From Megalopta genalis (lineage: Eukaryota; Arthropoda; Insecta; Hymenoptera; Halictidae), in contig NW_027476109.1 in the NCBI RefSeq assembly GCF_051020955.1, positions 248,001-312,000 of the forward strand: 64,000 bases of DNA, written 5' to 3'. Position 1 is the stretch's first letter; each line of letters starts with the position of its first letter. A model generated the notes under the pieces. That model had not been told where the DNA came from. It saw only the letters and a program-made list of their open reading frames with translations, and ran no database searches. Below, piece after piece: positions 52,672 to 62,069 of this stretch. The translations under genes and the position numbers were made by a program.

Positions 52672-55600
52672 TCAGCTGCCCGGGGTTTCTCGGCGTGGGC
52701 GCGCACGCCGTCCCCGGGCACGTCGGGCGGGATCTGTAAGCTCCCGATCCCGCTCGGCAGCCTCCTTCCGCGACATAACCTCCTCGCAGAAAGAGATTGC
52801 TGCCGCCCACTTCCCCGGGCTCTCCAGCATGGCCCCAACTAGGCTGGAGAGTGCGAGGTCGTGGCCGACTTCTCGTTTTAGGACTCGGCGCAGCGCTGAA
52901 AAGGCGGGACATTCCTCCAGCGTGTGCTGCGCCGAGTCTTCCTCCGCGCCACAATGGTGGCACACCGTCGTCGCTTCCCGCCCGATGCGACACAGGTAGA
53001 CACCGAAGCAGCCATGCCCGGTGAACACCTGCGTCGCTCGGTAGGAGAGCCTGCCATGCCGTCTCTCCCGCCACGAGGTGAAGTGCGGCAGGAGAGCCCC
53101 GGGCACGCGCTCGCCGGCGTGGGAGCAAAGCTCGGCACGCCATCTGGCGAGCGCTAGTCTCCGGGCCTGGAGCTCGAAGCCCTCGACCGTCTCTCGCTCC
53201 GGCGGGGCCCCTCGAGCACGGCTGGCGATGCTAGTGCGCCTATAAACATAGGCGCGCACCGCCGCCTGAAGCTCGAAGGGATGTTCTCCCGCCAGAGCAA
53301 GCGCCGCCACGGTAGACGCGGTGCGGTAACCTCTTATGAGGCGGATGGCCAACCGCCTCTGCAGCCGGCGCAACAACAGCGTGCTGCGCCGGCTGGTTAT
53401 CACGTACGGCGCCCATATTGGGGCACCGTATAAGGCCATAGACCGCACCACGCCCAGGTATAGGCGGCGCACCAAATCTCCCGGTCCCCCGAGGTTGGGC
53501 AGCAGGCGGCCCAAAGAGGCCGCCGCCTTTTCGACTCGGGGGACGAGACGGTCGAGATGCGCACCGAAGCCCCAGCGGCTGTCGAGGATCAGTCCGAGAT
53601 ATTTCAACTCGGACTTCACCTCTACGCAGGCTTCTCCAACTCGGATCCACGATCTGGCCGGTGGCCGAGACCGAGGCCGTCCGTGAAACCAGACAGCCTC
53701 GGCCTTCTCCGGGGCTATTTTCAGCCCCAGATCGCGGATCCTCGCGACGACGGCTGCCACCGCAACCTCTGCTCGTCGGATGGTCCTCTCGAAGGTACTC
53801 CCAACGGCGACCACCAACGTGTCGTCCGCGTAGCAGACGAGGGTGGCACCGTCGGGCAGGGAGGCCTTCTCCAGGACCGCGTTGTAACCCAGGTCCCACA
53901 GGAGCGGTCCTAAAACGGACCCCTGCGGGACCCCGCGGTCCACTTCCCTCCGTATCATCCCGTACCGGCCCGGGTATTCGACCCACCTGTCCCGCAGGTA
54001 GGCACCGATCACCCGCCTCAGATAGGGAGGCACCTGGTGAGCAACGAGGGCCTCCCTAATGGCGGACCAGGGCAGGGTGTTGAACGCATTGACGATGTCA
54101 ATGGACACCGCCAAGCACACCCCGCCCCTTGCCACGGCATTGTCCGAGAGGGATTTGAGACGGTCGATAGCGTCGACCGTCGATCGCCCCTCCCGGAAGC
54201 CAAACTGGCAGTCCGCCAGATCGGGGCCGTCGCGGGACAGGTGCATGGAGAGGCGGGCAACAATGATCTTCTCGAAGATCTTGCCCGCCTCATCCAGGAG
54301 ACAAATGGGCCGGTACGCGGAGGGAGAATCCCCCGGCCTCCCATCCTTCCTCAAGAGGACCATCCGACTTTCTCTCCATAGGTCAGGGAACGTCCCCGAC
54401 CTCAGGAGCCCAGAGTAGAGGCTCCTCAGCCTCTCCCCCAGGACGCTCGCGGCGAGCAACCAGACCCGGCCGGGGATACCGTCCGGCCCCGGGGCGGTAT
54501 TCTTACCCCGGAGCCATTTGACGACCGCGGCCATCTCCTCCGGCGCGACCTCAAGATCCGGGGACCACTCGTGTTCCTCTGGCTCAGGGACGGGCCGGGG
54601 CGCCTCCCCGCTAACGGGGAATAAAGCGCCCACGACCCGCCCGAGCAGCCCCGGATCCAGGCTCACCGTCACGGGGGGCGCCCAGGGACGTAAACGTCCC
54701 AATGCCATCTTGTATGGGCGCCCCCACGGGTCTCGGTTCAGAGAGCCGAGGAGATCGCGCCAGGCCTGGTCCTTTGCCCGCCTGATGGCCAGCTGCAGGG
54801 CGACCACCTTCTCCCGATATCGCCCGTACAGTTGGGCAGCCAGCACGTCGTCCGTACGTCGTCGTCGACGGGCGCGAGCGTACTGGCGTCGCGCGCGGAC
54901 GCACTCGGTGCGTAATTCCGCCATCGCGCGCGACCACCAGTACACCGCCTTCCTCGGGAAGACCCTGGCCCGGGGCATGGCGACGTCGCAAATCGACGTC
55001 ATTGCGCCCCGGAACCAATGGGCCTCCCCATTCCCGTCGACTGGCCCGGCCGGTGTTGCTGGCCAGGCCACGACGTGGGCTGCCGCCATCAGAGCGTCCT
55101 GGTCGAGGCGCTTCAGCGCCCACCGCGGTTGAGGCGAACCCTCATCGGCGGGGCGACGACGGGGTGTCGATGGTGGGGCGGCGGAGAGGTCGAGAACTAT
55201 GTATCTGTGGTCAGACAACGTCTCGACCCCTTCCGCCACCTTCCACCCCGTAATACGGCGCGCGGCCGGGGGCGTTGCCCACGAAAGGTCAACGATGGAC
55301 CCCCCGTTATGCCGCACGCACGTATGGACCGAGCCCGTGTTCAGGAGACGGAGCTCCAGTCCCGCCGCCCAATCCTGCACCTCCCGGCCCCTCGAGTCAG
55401 TCCCGGGGGAACCCCAAGCCGTGGCCTTGGCATTGAAGTCCCCCAGGACCAGTACCGGTCGGGGATGGCAGCGGGAGACGCATCTCCCTACCCCGTCCAG
55501 ATACTGTTCAAACTCTTCGAAGGACCACCTCGGAGGTGCGTATATCGCCACAACCGCGGTGCCGCCCCAATCAACGGCCACGTATCCCAGACCGCGCTCG

Positions 55601-55815
55601 ATAAGCGAGCACGGCGGGGACCCCGGCCTCCCAGCCCAAATAATCGCGGCGGAGCCAATCGAGTCCCCCATCCAGTGTGGATGTTTGGGGACCCTGTGCG
55701 GCTCCGCCACGACTGCCAACCCGGCACCCCGCTCGGCCAGGCATTGAAACAGGAGATCCTGCGCTCTGGCCGAGCAGTTGAGGTTAACTTGTATTATCGG
55801 GCCCGGGGGCCCCAT
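52672..55815 (-). CDS. Family 1 ORF2: endonuclease-reverse transcriptase (1047 aa), unit 15
   Basis: The frame is intact, with its start at 55813-55815 in TAATG. Endonuclease, RT (YADD) and zinc knuckle motifs are all present. It has more private substitutions than other copies in the thumb and C-terminal region, for example SRWGFGAHLD, RRLAIRL and GYRTASTV near 747-835, so its function should be judged from phylogeny rather than assumed. Confidence 0.94.
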   Translation of the reverse strand: MGPPGPIIQVNLNCSARAQDLLFQCLAERGAGLAVVAEPHRVPKHPHWMGDSIGSAAIIWAGRPGSPPCSLIERGLGYVAVDWGGTAVVAIYAPPRWSFEEFEQYLDGVGRCVSRCHPRPVLVLGDFNAKATAWGSPGTDSRGREVQDWAAGLELRLLNTGSVHTCVRHNGGSIVDLSWATPPAARRITGWKVAEGVETLSDHRYIVLDLSAAPPSTPRRRPADEGSPQPRWALKRLDQDALMAAAHVVAWPATPAGPVDGNGEAHWFRGAMTSICDVAMPRARVFPRKAVYWWSRAMAELRTECVRARRQYARARRRRRTDDVLAAQLYGRYREKVVALQLAIRRAKDQAWRDLLGSLNRDPWGRPYKMALGRLRPWAPPVTVSLDPGLLGRVVGALFPVSGEAPRPVPEPEEHEWSPDLEVAPEEMAAVVKWLRGKNTAPGPDGIPGRVWLLAASVLGERLRSLYSGLLRSGTFPDLWRESRMVLLRKDGRPGDSPSAYRPICLLDEAGKIFEKIIVARLSMHLSRDGPDLADCQFGFREGRSTVDAIDRLKSLSDNAVARGGVCLAVSIDIVNAFNTLPWSAIREALVAHQVPPYLRRVIGAYLRDRWVEYPGRYGMIRREVDRGVPQGSVLGPLLWDLGYNAVLEKASLPDGATLVCYADDTLVVAVGSTFERTIRRAEVAVAAVVARIRDLGLKIAPEKAEAVWFHGRPRSRPPARSWIRVGEACVEVKSELKYLGLILDSRWGFGAHLDRLVPRVEKAAASLGRLLPNLGGPGDLVRRLYLGVVRSMALYGAPIWAPYVITSRRSTLLLRRLQRRLAIRLIRGYRTASTVAALALAGEHPFELQAAVRAYVYRRTSIASRARGAPPERETVEGFELQARRLALARWRAELCSHAGERVPGALLPHFTSWRERRHGRLSYRATQVFTGHGCFGVYLCRIGREATTVCHHCGAEEDSAQHTLEECPAFSALRRVLKREVGHDLALSSLVGAMLESPGKWAAAISFCEEVMSRKEAAERDRELTDPARRARGRRARPRRETPGS

Positions 55816-58004
55816 TACACAGCCGTGTCCATCGCCGTCACGGCCGCGGATGCGGTGGCGTCTGGGACTTTAATGGCCCCATCCGCCCCCGCGGGCGCGG
55901 CGGTAGCATCAGGCGATGCTGCCTTTCCGTTGCTGGCCACGGTGGTCGCTGCGTTGGCCATCGTGGTTACCTTCCCTTTTTTATTAAGTCTGGCAGACGG
56001 CCTTTGGCCGCCTACCTTGCCTCGCCTCACACTGGCAGGACATGCCCGGCTGCCGAGGCGGTGACCAGACGGCTTGCCCGCGCCCGCACAAAGCGGGCAA
56101 TTGGGCGTGGCCGTACAGGCTGCCACCTTATGGTCCCGACTGCCGCATCTATAGCAGCAGTCGGACCTATCCTCGGCAGAAGTGCATCGCTGACTGGTGT
56201 GGCCAACACCAAGGCAACGGTAACACTGCAGAGGCCTTGCAGTCAGGGCCTCCACGGCTGCCTGGGTCCAGCCGACAGTTATCCGGCCCGCGACAGCAAC
56301 CTTGCGAGCGGCCGCGGCAGGACATCGGACCCAGAGGGTGCCCAATCCCGAGGGGGAAGCCCGGATTTCGCCGGTATTGATGTCCCCCTCGCTGCACCCG
56401 CCCACGCGGGCAACAGCCGCAGCGACCTCCGCCGGCGTGGTCGAATCGACCAGGCCGCGCACCCTAAGGTCAGCTTTTTTGACCGGACGCGCGACCTTTA
56501 CGCCGGTGCCTGCCAGCGCTTCTGCCACTTTTGTGGCGAGGACGGTGGCCTTGGCGGCCCCATCGGTGCCAGGGACCTCCAAAATTAACCCCCCAGTCAC
56601 CGCCCTTCGCGGCCTCAGCGAGGCGATGCCAATTTCTGCCAGGTCCACCTTGGACCTGGCAGTGGCCATCGCCTGCGCGTAGGTCATCTCCACGCCAGTC
56701 GGGACCGTTATGGTAACCGCTGCTGTGCGTGGCGGTCGTGGAGGCAGGGGTGTCTTCCCGGGGGCCACCGGGACCACCCGTCCTCTTTTATTCGCGGCCG
56801 CAGTGGCCTTGGCTGCCGCCTTTTTGGCCTTCCGGCCAACCACCTGAGACCACGCCTCCTGGGGTGGAGGCGCGGCGGAGGGTGGGGCCAATTCTGCTCG
56901 CGGTCGAGCGGGCTTCGTCTGGGCCGCTTTAGCCGCCCCAGCTTTCTCACCTTTCTTTTTCTTCTTCGCCCTCCGCCCCACCCTGTCCGAAGACTGTGAG
57001 GGGACGGACGGCCCAGGGGCCACCGATCGTAGGGCCGAGTCCGTTCGCGGCGCGAGCTCCTTCCTGAATGACGCCAATTTGGCGTCTATCAGGGCGCCTA
57101 TTTGCGCCAGAAAATCTGCGGGCGCAGCCGCAGGTGGTGGCGAGGACTTTTCTTGCCCGGAGCGATGGCAATCCCGGGCGTCGACGATCGGCAGCGATAC
57201 TGAGCCCTTTCCCGGGCGTGGCGGCGGGGGCATTGCAGCAGCAGCCGTTCTCGCCTCCACCACCTGCCGGAGCCGGGCTACCTCCGCCTGCAGCTCCGTC
57301 ATTTGCCCCCTGAGGACGGCATTTTCGGCCTCCAGGACACGCGTGGCGTCGGTAGCTGACCTCACTGCCAGCTCGGACACCCCTACCCTGCCGTTTAAGG
57401 CGGCCACCCTCAGGGCGCGGGCCAAGTTGCCCTTCAGCCCCTTTGACACACCGGAGATCCTGGCCACCTCATCCAGGCTCTCCAATATAGCGGCCGCGAC
57501 ATCCCGCGTCGGACGGTTACGGAAATTTTCCGCGATATCCGTCTCGTCCGGGAGCGGAACGCTCGACCGCGATGGTCTCGGCACGGGGGCACCCGGGTCG
57601 AATATCGCCGCCACCTCCCTTGCCTCGGCCTCCAACTGCGAGGCCTCGGCCAGCCTAAGTTTGGCCTCTGCGAGGCCAACATATTCGCCGGTCGTCGGCG
57701 GCCGTCCTCTCTTCCTCGCCGACGAAGAGCCCGGGACACTCTGCGATGAGTGGTTTGAGGAGACAGAGAAATCTGACTCCTCCCCCTCATCGCACTCACC
57801 AAGGCCCGCTGCGGTCCTCTTTTTGCCGCGTGTTGCAGAATGCCTCCGCGACACCGGCTCTGCACATCTTTTGAGGCGCACGATAGGCCCGCGCACCTCC
57901 ACCTCACGCTCGTTTCCCCCCTCCCCGGTTATTTGTTTAAAAGAATCCATAATTGGTCCCACGAGTGTGGTCGGAAAGGAGGTCACCCCGGGTAGAGCCG
58001 CCAT
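55815..58004 (-). CDS. Family 1 ORF1: gag-like protein (729 aa), unit 15
   Basis: The frame is intact with coiled coil, gag core and three zinc knuckles. The basic linker matches unit 11 (KKKKKGEKAG). Near residue 440 it reads VPTGVEMTYAQA, where other copies have VPSGVDITYAQA. Confidence 0.92.
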   Translation of the reverse strand: MAALPGVTSFPTTLVGPIMDSFKQITGEGGNEREVEVRGPIVRLKRCAEPVSRRHSATRGKKRTAAGLGECDEGEESDFSVSSNHSSQSVPGSSSARKRGRPPTTGEYVGLAEAKLRLAEASQLEAEAREVAAIFDPGAPVPRPSRSSVPLPDETDIAENFRNRPTRDVAAAILESLDEVARISGVSKGLKGNLARALRVAALNGRVGVSELAVRSATDATRVLEAENAVLRGQMTELQAEVARLRQVVEARTAAAAMPPPPRPGKGSVSLPIVDARDCHRSGQEKSSPPPAAAPADFLAQIGALIDAKLASFRKELAPRTDSALRSVAPGPSVPSQSSDRVGRRAKKKKKGEKAGAAKAAQTKPARPRAELAPPSAAPPPQEAWSQVVGRKAKKAAAKATAAANKRGRVVPVAPGKTPLPPRPPRTAAVTITVPTGVEMTYAQAMATARSKVDLAEIGIASLRPRRAVTGGLILEVPGTDGAAKATVLATKVAEALAGTGVKVARPVKKADLRVRGLVDSTTPAEVAAAVARVGGCSEGDINTGEIRASPSGLGTLWVRCPAAAARKVAVAGRITVGWTQAAVEALTARPLQCYRCLGVGHTSQRCTSAEDRSDCCYRCGSRDHKVAACTATPNCPLCAGAGKPSGHRLGSRACPASVRRGKVGGQRPSARLNKKGKVTTMANAATTVASNGKAASPDATAAPAGADGAIKVPDATASAAVTAMDTAV

Positions 58005-58379
58005 ACCCGGGGAAGGCTAATACGCCCGGGGGGTCGCCAGGTACCCCGGGGTTGTCCGCTAACGATTGGTGCACCCACCAACCATAGCTGGCGCTTACTC
58101 CAGCTACGCCCTCTTCACCGCGCAACACTGCTTGGGGCTAGGGATTTTTTAGAGAGGTTGTCATCCTCGCGGCCCGGCCGGTTAAGGCAAGACCCCCGTT
58201 CCTGTAAAACATGACCACAGGTTTACGGTATGTGTCCGACTTTAGTTGGCCCCTCACCTCAAGCCACTCCGGCATGGTAGAACCTGCCAGGGAATAAATT
58301 CCCCGCCGGCACAGCCTTGAGGATCATTAGGGCACGAAGCCCCCCCACCACGACAAGGTAGCGGACACGGGGGGGGGGG
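58005..58379 (-). promoter_or_regulatory. Family 1 5' UTR (unit 15)
   Basis: A leader of the TACGCCCGGGGGG subtype, as in unit 4. Its end is modified: 11 G then ACAGGT on the plus strand, before AACC and the next poly(T). Confidence 0.55.
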
Positions 58380-58389
58380 ACAGGTAACC
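58380..58389. repeat. Aberrant spacer ACAGGTAACC
   Basis: It is not an 11-base repeat unit but ACAGGT plus AACC. With the preceding GGG it equals the unit 14/15 junction (52111-52123), where ACAGGT is ORF2 sequence. It indicates recombination between the two junctions. Confidence 0.75.
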
Positions 58390-58925
58390 TTTTTTTTTTT
58401 TTTTATTTTACGTGGAGGAAATCTGCTCGCCAGACACCCCCGCCCCGCCCGGGGGAGCGGGACGAGGGTAGTGTGGGGTTTGACCCACTAATACCTCCAC
58501 GGCGACCTGAGGACGCAGGACCGATCGCTGGCGATTCAACGGGGGAGCCACGGGAACTCTTGAAGAACACTACCGCGGCTCCCCCTCGCCTGGCCGGCTG
58601 TCAGGATGGTAACGATGGCCGGCCGCGTCCCGGGGGGAAATAAAATAAATCCTCCCCCCTAAAATCCATTTAAATTCGGCGGCGCGAGGGGTCGCACCCC
58701 GCACCGCCCCGACACGGCGACCGCGCGATAGGTGACCAGGGCCCCCGCCCTGATCACAGCGGCCGCCGGGGGGAAGACGAGTATATTGGAGGAGGATTAC
58801 AGTTAAACCTCGCCTCCTTCAGGCGACTCGTCATCCCCCACGCCCAACAGTGGACGTCCTCCTCTGTTGGCGGGCGGCGGGCAATGAAACCAGCATGTTC
58901 TGGTACACCCGCCGCCCGCCTACTC

Positions 58926-61900
58926 TCAGCTGCCCGGGGTTTCTCGGCGTGGGCGCGCACGCCGTCCCCGGGCACGTCGGGCGGGATCTGTAAGCTCCCG
59001 ATCCCGCTCGGCAGCCTCCTTCCGCGACATAACCTCCTCGCAGAAAGAGATTGCTGCCGCCCACTTCCCCGGGCCCTCCAGCATGGCCCCAACTAGGCTG
59101 GAGAGTGCGAGGTCGTGGCCGACTTCTCGTCTTAGGACTCGGCGCAGCGCTGAAAAGGCGGGACATTCCTCCAGCGTGTGCTGCGCCGAGTCTTCCTCCG
59201 CGCCACAATGGTGGCACCCCGTCGTCGCTTCCCGCCCGATGCGACACAGGTAGACACCGAAGCAGCCATGCCCGGTGAACACCTGCGTCGCTCGGTAGGA
59301 GAGCCTGCCATGCCGTCTCTCCCGCCACGAGGTGAAGTGCGGCAGGAGAGCCCCGGGGACGCGCTCGCCGGCGTGGGAGCAAAGCTCGGCACGCCATCTG
59401 GCGAGCGCTAGTCGCCGGGCCTGGAGCTCGAAGCCCTCGACCGTCTCTCGCTCCGGCGGGGACCCCCGAGCACGGCTGGCGATGCTAGTGCGCCTGTAAA
59501 CATAGGCGCGCACCGCCGCCTGAAGCTCGAAGGGAAGTTCACCCGCCAGAGCAAGCGCCGCCACGGTAGACGTGGTGCGGTAACCTCTTATGAGGCGGAT
59601 GGCCAACCGCCTCTGCAGCCGGCGCAACAACAGCGTGTTGCGCCGGCTGGTCATCACGTACGGCGCCCATATTGGGGCACCGTATAAGGCCATAGACCGC
59701 ACCACGCCCAGGTATAGGCGGCGCACCAAATCTCCCGGCCCCCCGAGGTTGGGCAGCAGGCGGCCCAAAGAGGCCGCCGCCTTTTCGACTCGGGGGACGA
59801 GACGGTCGAGATGCGCATCGAAGCTCCAGCGGCTGTCGAGGATCAGTCCGAGATATTTCAACTGGGACTTCACCTCGACGCAGGCTTCTCCAACCCGGAT
59901 CCACGATCTGGCCGGTGGCCGAGACCGAGGCCGTCCGTGGAACCAGACAGCCTCGGCCTTCTCCGGGGCTATTTTCAGCCCCAGATCGCGGATCCTCGCG
60001 ACGACGGCTGCCACCGCAACCTCTGCTCGTCGGATGGTCCTCTCGAAGGTACTTCCGACGGCGACCACCAACGTGTCGTCCGCGTAGCAGACGAGGGTGG
60101 CACCGTCGGGCAGGGAGGCCTTTTCCAGGACCGCGTTGTAACCCAGGTCCCACAGGAGCGGTCCTAAAACAGACCCCTGCGGGACCCCGCGGTCCACTTC
60201 CCTCCGTATCATCCCGTACCGGCCCGGGTATTCGACCCACCTGTCCCGCAGGTAGGCCCCGATCACCCGCCTCAGATAGGGAGGCACCTGGTGATCGACG
60301 AGGGCCCCCCTAATGGCGGACCAGGGCAGGGTGTTGAACGCATTGACGATGTCAATGGACACCGCCAAGCACACCCCGCCCCTTGCCACGGCATTGTCCG
60401 AGAGGGACTTGAGACGGACGATAGCGTCGACCGTCGATCGCCCCTCCCGGAAGCCAAACTGGCAGTCCGCCAGATCTGGGCCGTCGCGGGACAGGTGCCT
60501 GGAGAGGCGGGCAACAATGATCTTCTCGAAGATCTTGCCCGCCTCATCCAGGAGACAAATGGGCCGGTACGCGGAGGGAGAATCCCCCGGCCTCCCATCC
60601 TTCCTCAAGAGGACCATCCGACTTTCTCTCCATAGGTCGGGGAACGTCCCCGACCTCAGGAGCCCAGAGTAGAGGCTCCTCAGCCTCTCCCCCAGGACGC
60701 TCGTGGCGAGCAACCAGACCCGGCCGGGGATACCGTCCGGCCCCGGGGCGGTATTCATGCCCCGGAGCCATTTGACGACCCCGGCCATCTCCTCCGGCGC
60801 GACCTCAAGATCCGGGGACCACTCATGTTCCTCTGGCTCAGGGACGGGCCGGGACGGCCCCTCGCTAACGGGGAATAAAGCGTCCACGACCCGCCCGAGC
60901 AGCCCCGGATCCAGGCTCTCCGTCACGGGGGGCGCCCAGGGACGCAATCGTCCCAATGCCATCTTGTATGGGCGCCCCCACGGATCTCGGTTTAGAGAGC
61001 CGAGGAGATCGCGCCAGGCCTGGTCCTTCGCTCGCCTGATGGCCAGCTGCAGGGCGACCACCTTCTCCCGATATCGCCCGTACAGCTGGGCAGCCAGCAC
61101 GTCGTCCGTACGTCGTCGTCGACGGGCGCGAGCGTACTGGCGTCGCGCGCGGACGCACTCGGTGCGTAATTCAGCTATCGCACGCGACCACCAGTACACA
61201 GCCTTCCTCGGGAAGACCCTGGCCCGGGGCATGGCGACGTCGCAAACCGACGTCATTGCGCCCCGGAACCAACGGGCCTCCCCATTCCCGTCGACTGGCC
61301 CGGCCGGTGTTGCTGGCCAGGCCACGACGTGGGCTGCCGCCATCAGAGCGTCCTGGTCGAGGCGCTTCAGCGCCCACCGCGGTTGAGGCGATCCTTCATC
61401 AGCGGGGCGACGACGGGGTGTCGATGGTGGGGCGGCGGAGAGGTCGAGAATTATGTATCTGTGGTCAGACAACGTCTCGACCCCTTCCGCCACCCTCCAC
61501 CCCGTAATACGGCGCGCGGCCGGGGGCGTTGCCCACGAAAGGTCAACGATGGACCCCCCGTTATGCCGCACGCACGTATGGACCGAGCCCGTATTCAGGA
61601 GACGGAGCTCCAGTCCCGCCGCCCAATCCAGCACCTCCCGGCCCCTCGAGTCAGTCCCGGGGGAACCCCAAGCCGTGGCCTTGGCATTGAAGTCCCCCAG
61701 GACCAGCACCGGACGGGGATGGCAGCGGGAGACGCATCTCCCTACCCCGTCCAGATACTGCTCAAACTCTTCGAGGGACCACCTTGGAGGTGCGTATATC
61801 GCCACAACCGCGGTTCCGCCCCAATCAACGGCCACGTATCCCAGGCCGCGCTCGATAACCGAGCACGGCGGGGACCCCGACCTCCCAGCCCAAATAATCG

Positions 61901-62069
61901 CGGCGGAGCCAATCGAGTCCCCCATCCAGTGTGGATGTTTGGGGACCCTGTGCGGCTCCGCCACGACTGCCAACCCGGCACCCCGCTCGGCCAGGCATTG
62001 AAACAGGAGATCCTGCGCTCTGGCCGAGCAGTTGAGGTTAACTTGTATTATCGGGCCCGGGGGCCCCAT
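58926..62069 (-). CDS. Family 1 ORF2: endonuclease-reverse transcriptase (1047 aa), unit 16
   Basis: The frame is intact, with its start in TAATG at 62067-62069. All endonuclease, RT and zinc-knuckle residues are present. It carries the unit 12 signature VSEGPSRPVPEP, and a GMNTAPGPDG substitution (lysine to methionine near residue 438) in the conserved APGPDG approach of the RT fingers, which is private to this copy. Confidence 0.93.
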   Translation of the reverse strand: MGPPGPIIQVNLNCSARAQDLLFQCLAERGAGLAVVAEPHRVPKHPHWMGDSIGSAAIIWAGRSGSPPCSVIERGLGYVAVDWGGTAVVAIYAPPRWSLEEFEQYLDGVGRCVSRCHPRPVLVLGDFNAKATAWGSPGTDSRGREVLDWAAGLELRLLNTGSVHTCVRHNGGSIVDLSWATPPAARRITGWRVAEGVETLSDHRYIILDLSAAPPSTPRRRPADEGSPQPRWALKRLDQDALMAAAHVVAWPATPAGPVDGNGEARWFRGAMTSVCDVAMPRARVFPRKAVYWWSRAIAELRTECVRARRQYARARRRRRTDDVLAAQLYGRYREKVVALQLAIRRAKDQAWRDLLGSLNRDPWGRPYKMALGRLRPWAPPVTESLDPGLLGRVVDALFPVSEGPSRPVPEPEEHEWSPDLEVAPEEMAGVVKWLRGMNTAPGPDGIPGRVWLLATSVLGERLRSLYSGLLRSGTFPDLWRESRMVLLRKDGRPGDSPSAYRPICLLDEAGKIFEKIIVARLSRHLSRDGPDLADCQFGFREGRSTVDAIVRLKSLSDNAVARGGVCLAVSIDIVNAFNTLPWSAIRGALVDHQVPPYLRRVIGAYLRDRWVEYPGRYGMIRREVDRGVPQGSVLGPLLWDLGYNAVLEKASLPDGATLVCYADDTLVVAVGSTFERTIRRAEVAVAAVVARIRDLGLKIAPEKAEAVWFHGRPRSRPPARSWIRVGEACVEVKSQLKYLGLILDSRWSFDAHLDRLVPRVEKAAASLGRLLPNLGGPGDLVRRLYLGVVRSMALYGAPIWAPYVMTSRRNTLLLRRLQRRLAIRLIRGYRTTSTVAALALAGELPFELQAAVRAYVYRRTSIASRARGSPPERETVEGFELQARRLALARWRAELCSHAGERVPGALLPHFTSWRERRHGRLSYRATQVFTGHGCFGVYLCRIGREATTGCHHCGAEEDSAQHTLEECPAFSALRRVLRREVGHDLALSSLVGAMLEGPGKWAAAISFCEEVMSRKEAAERDRELTDPARRARGRRARPRRETPGS

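Larger units (their letters stand above)
52124..58379 (-). mobile_element. Unit 15: family 1 retrotransposon, full length, both ORFs intact
   Basis: It has a 27-T tail (52124-52150), 3' UTR of the GAAATGAAATAAATCC subtype (52151-52671), ORF2, ORF1, 5' UTR and an extended terminal run of 11 G on the plus strand (other copies have 7). No frame lesion is seen, so it is a candidate active copy. Confidence 0.96.
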
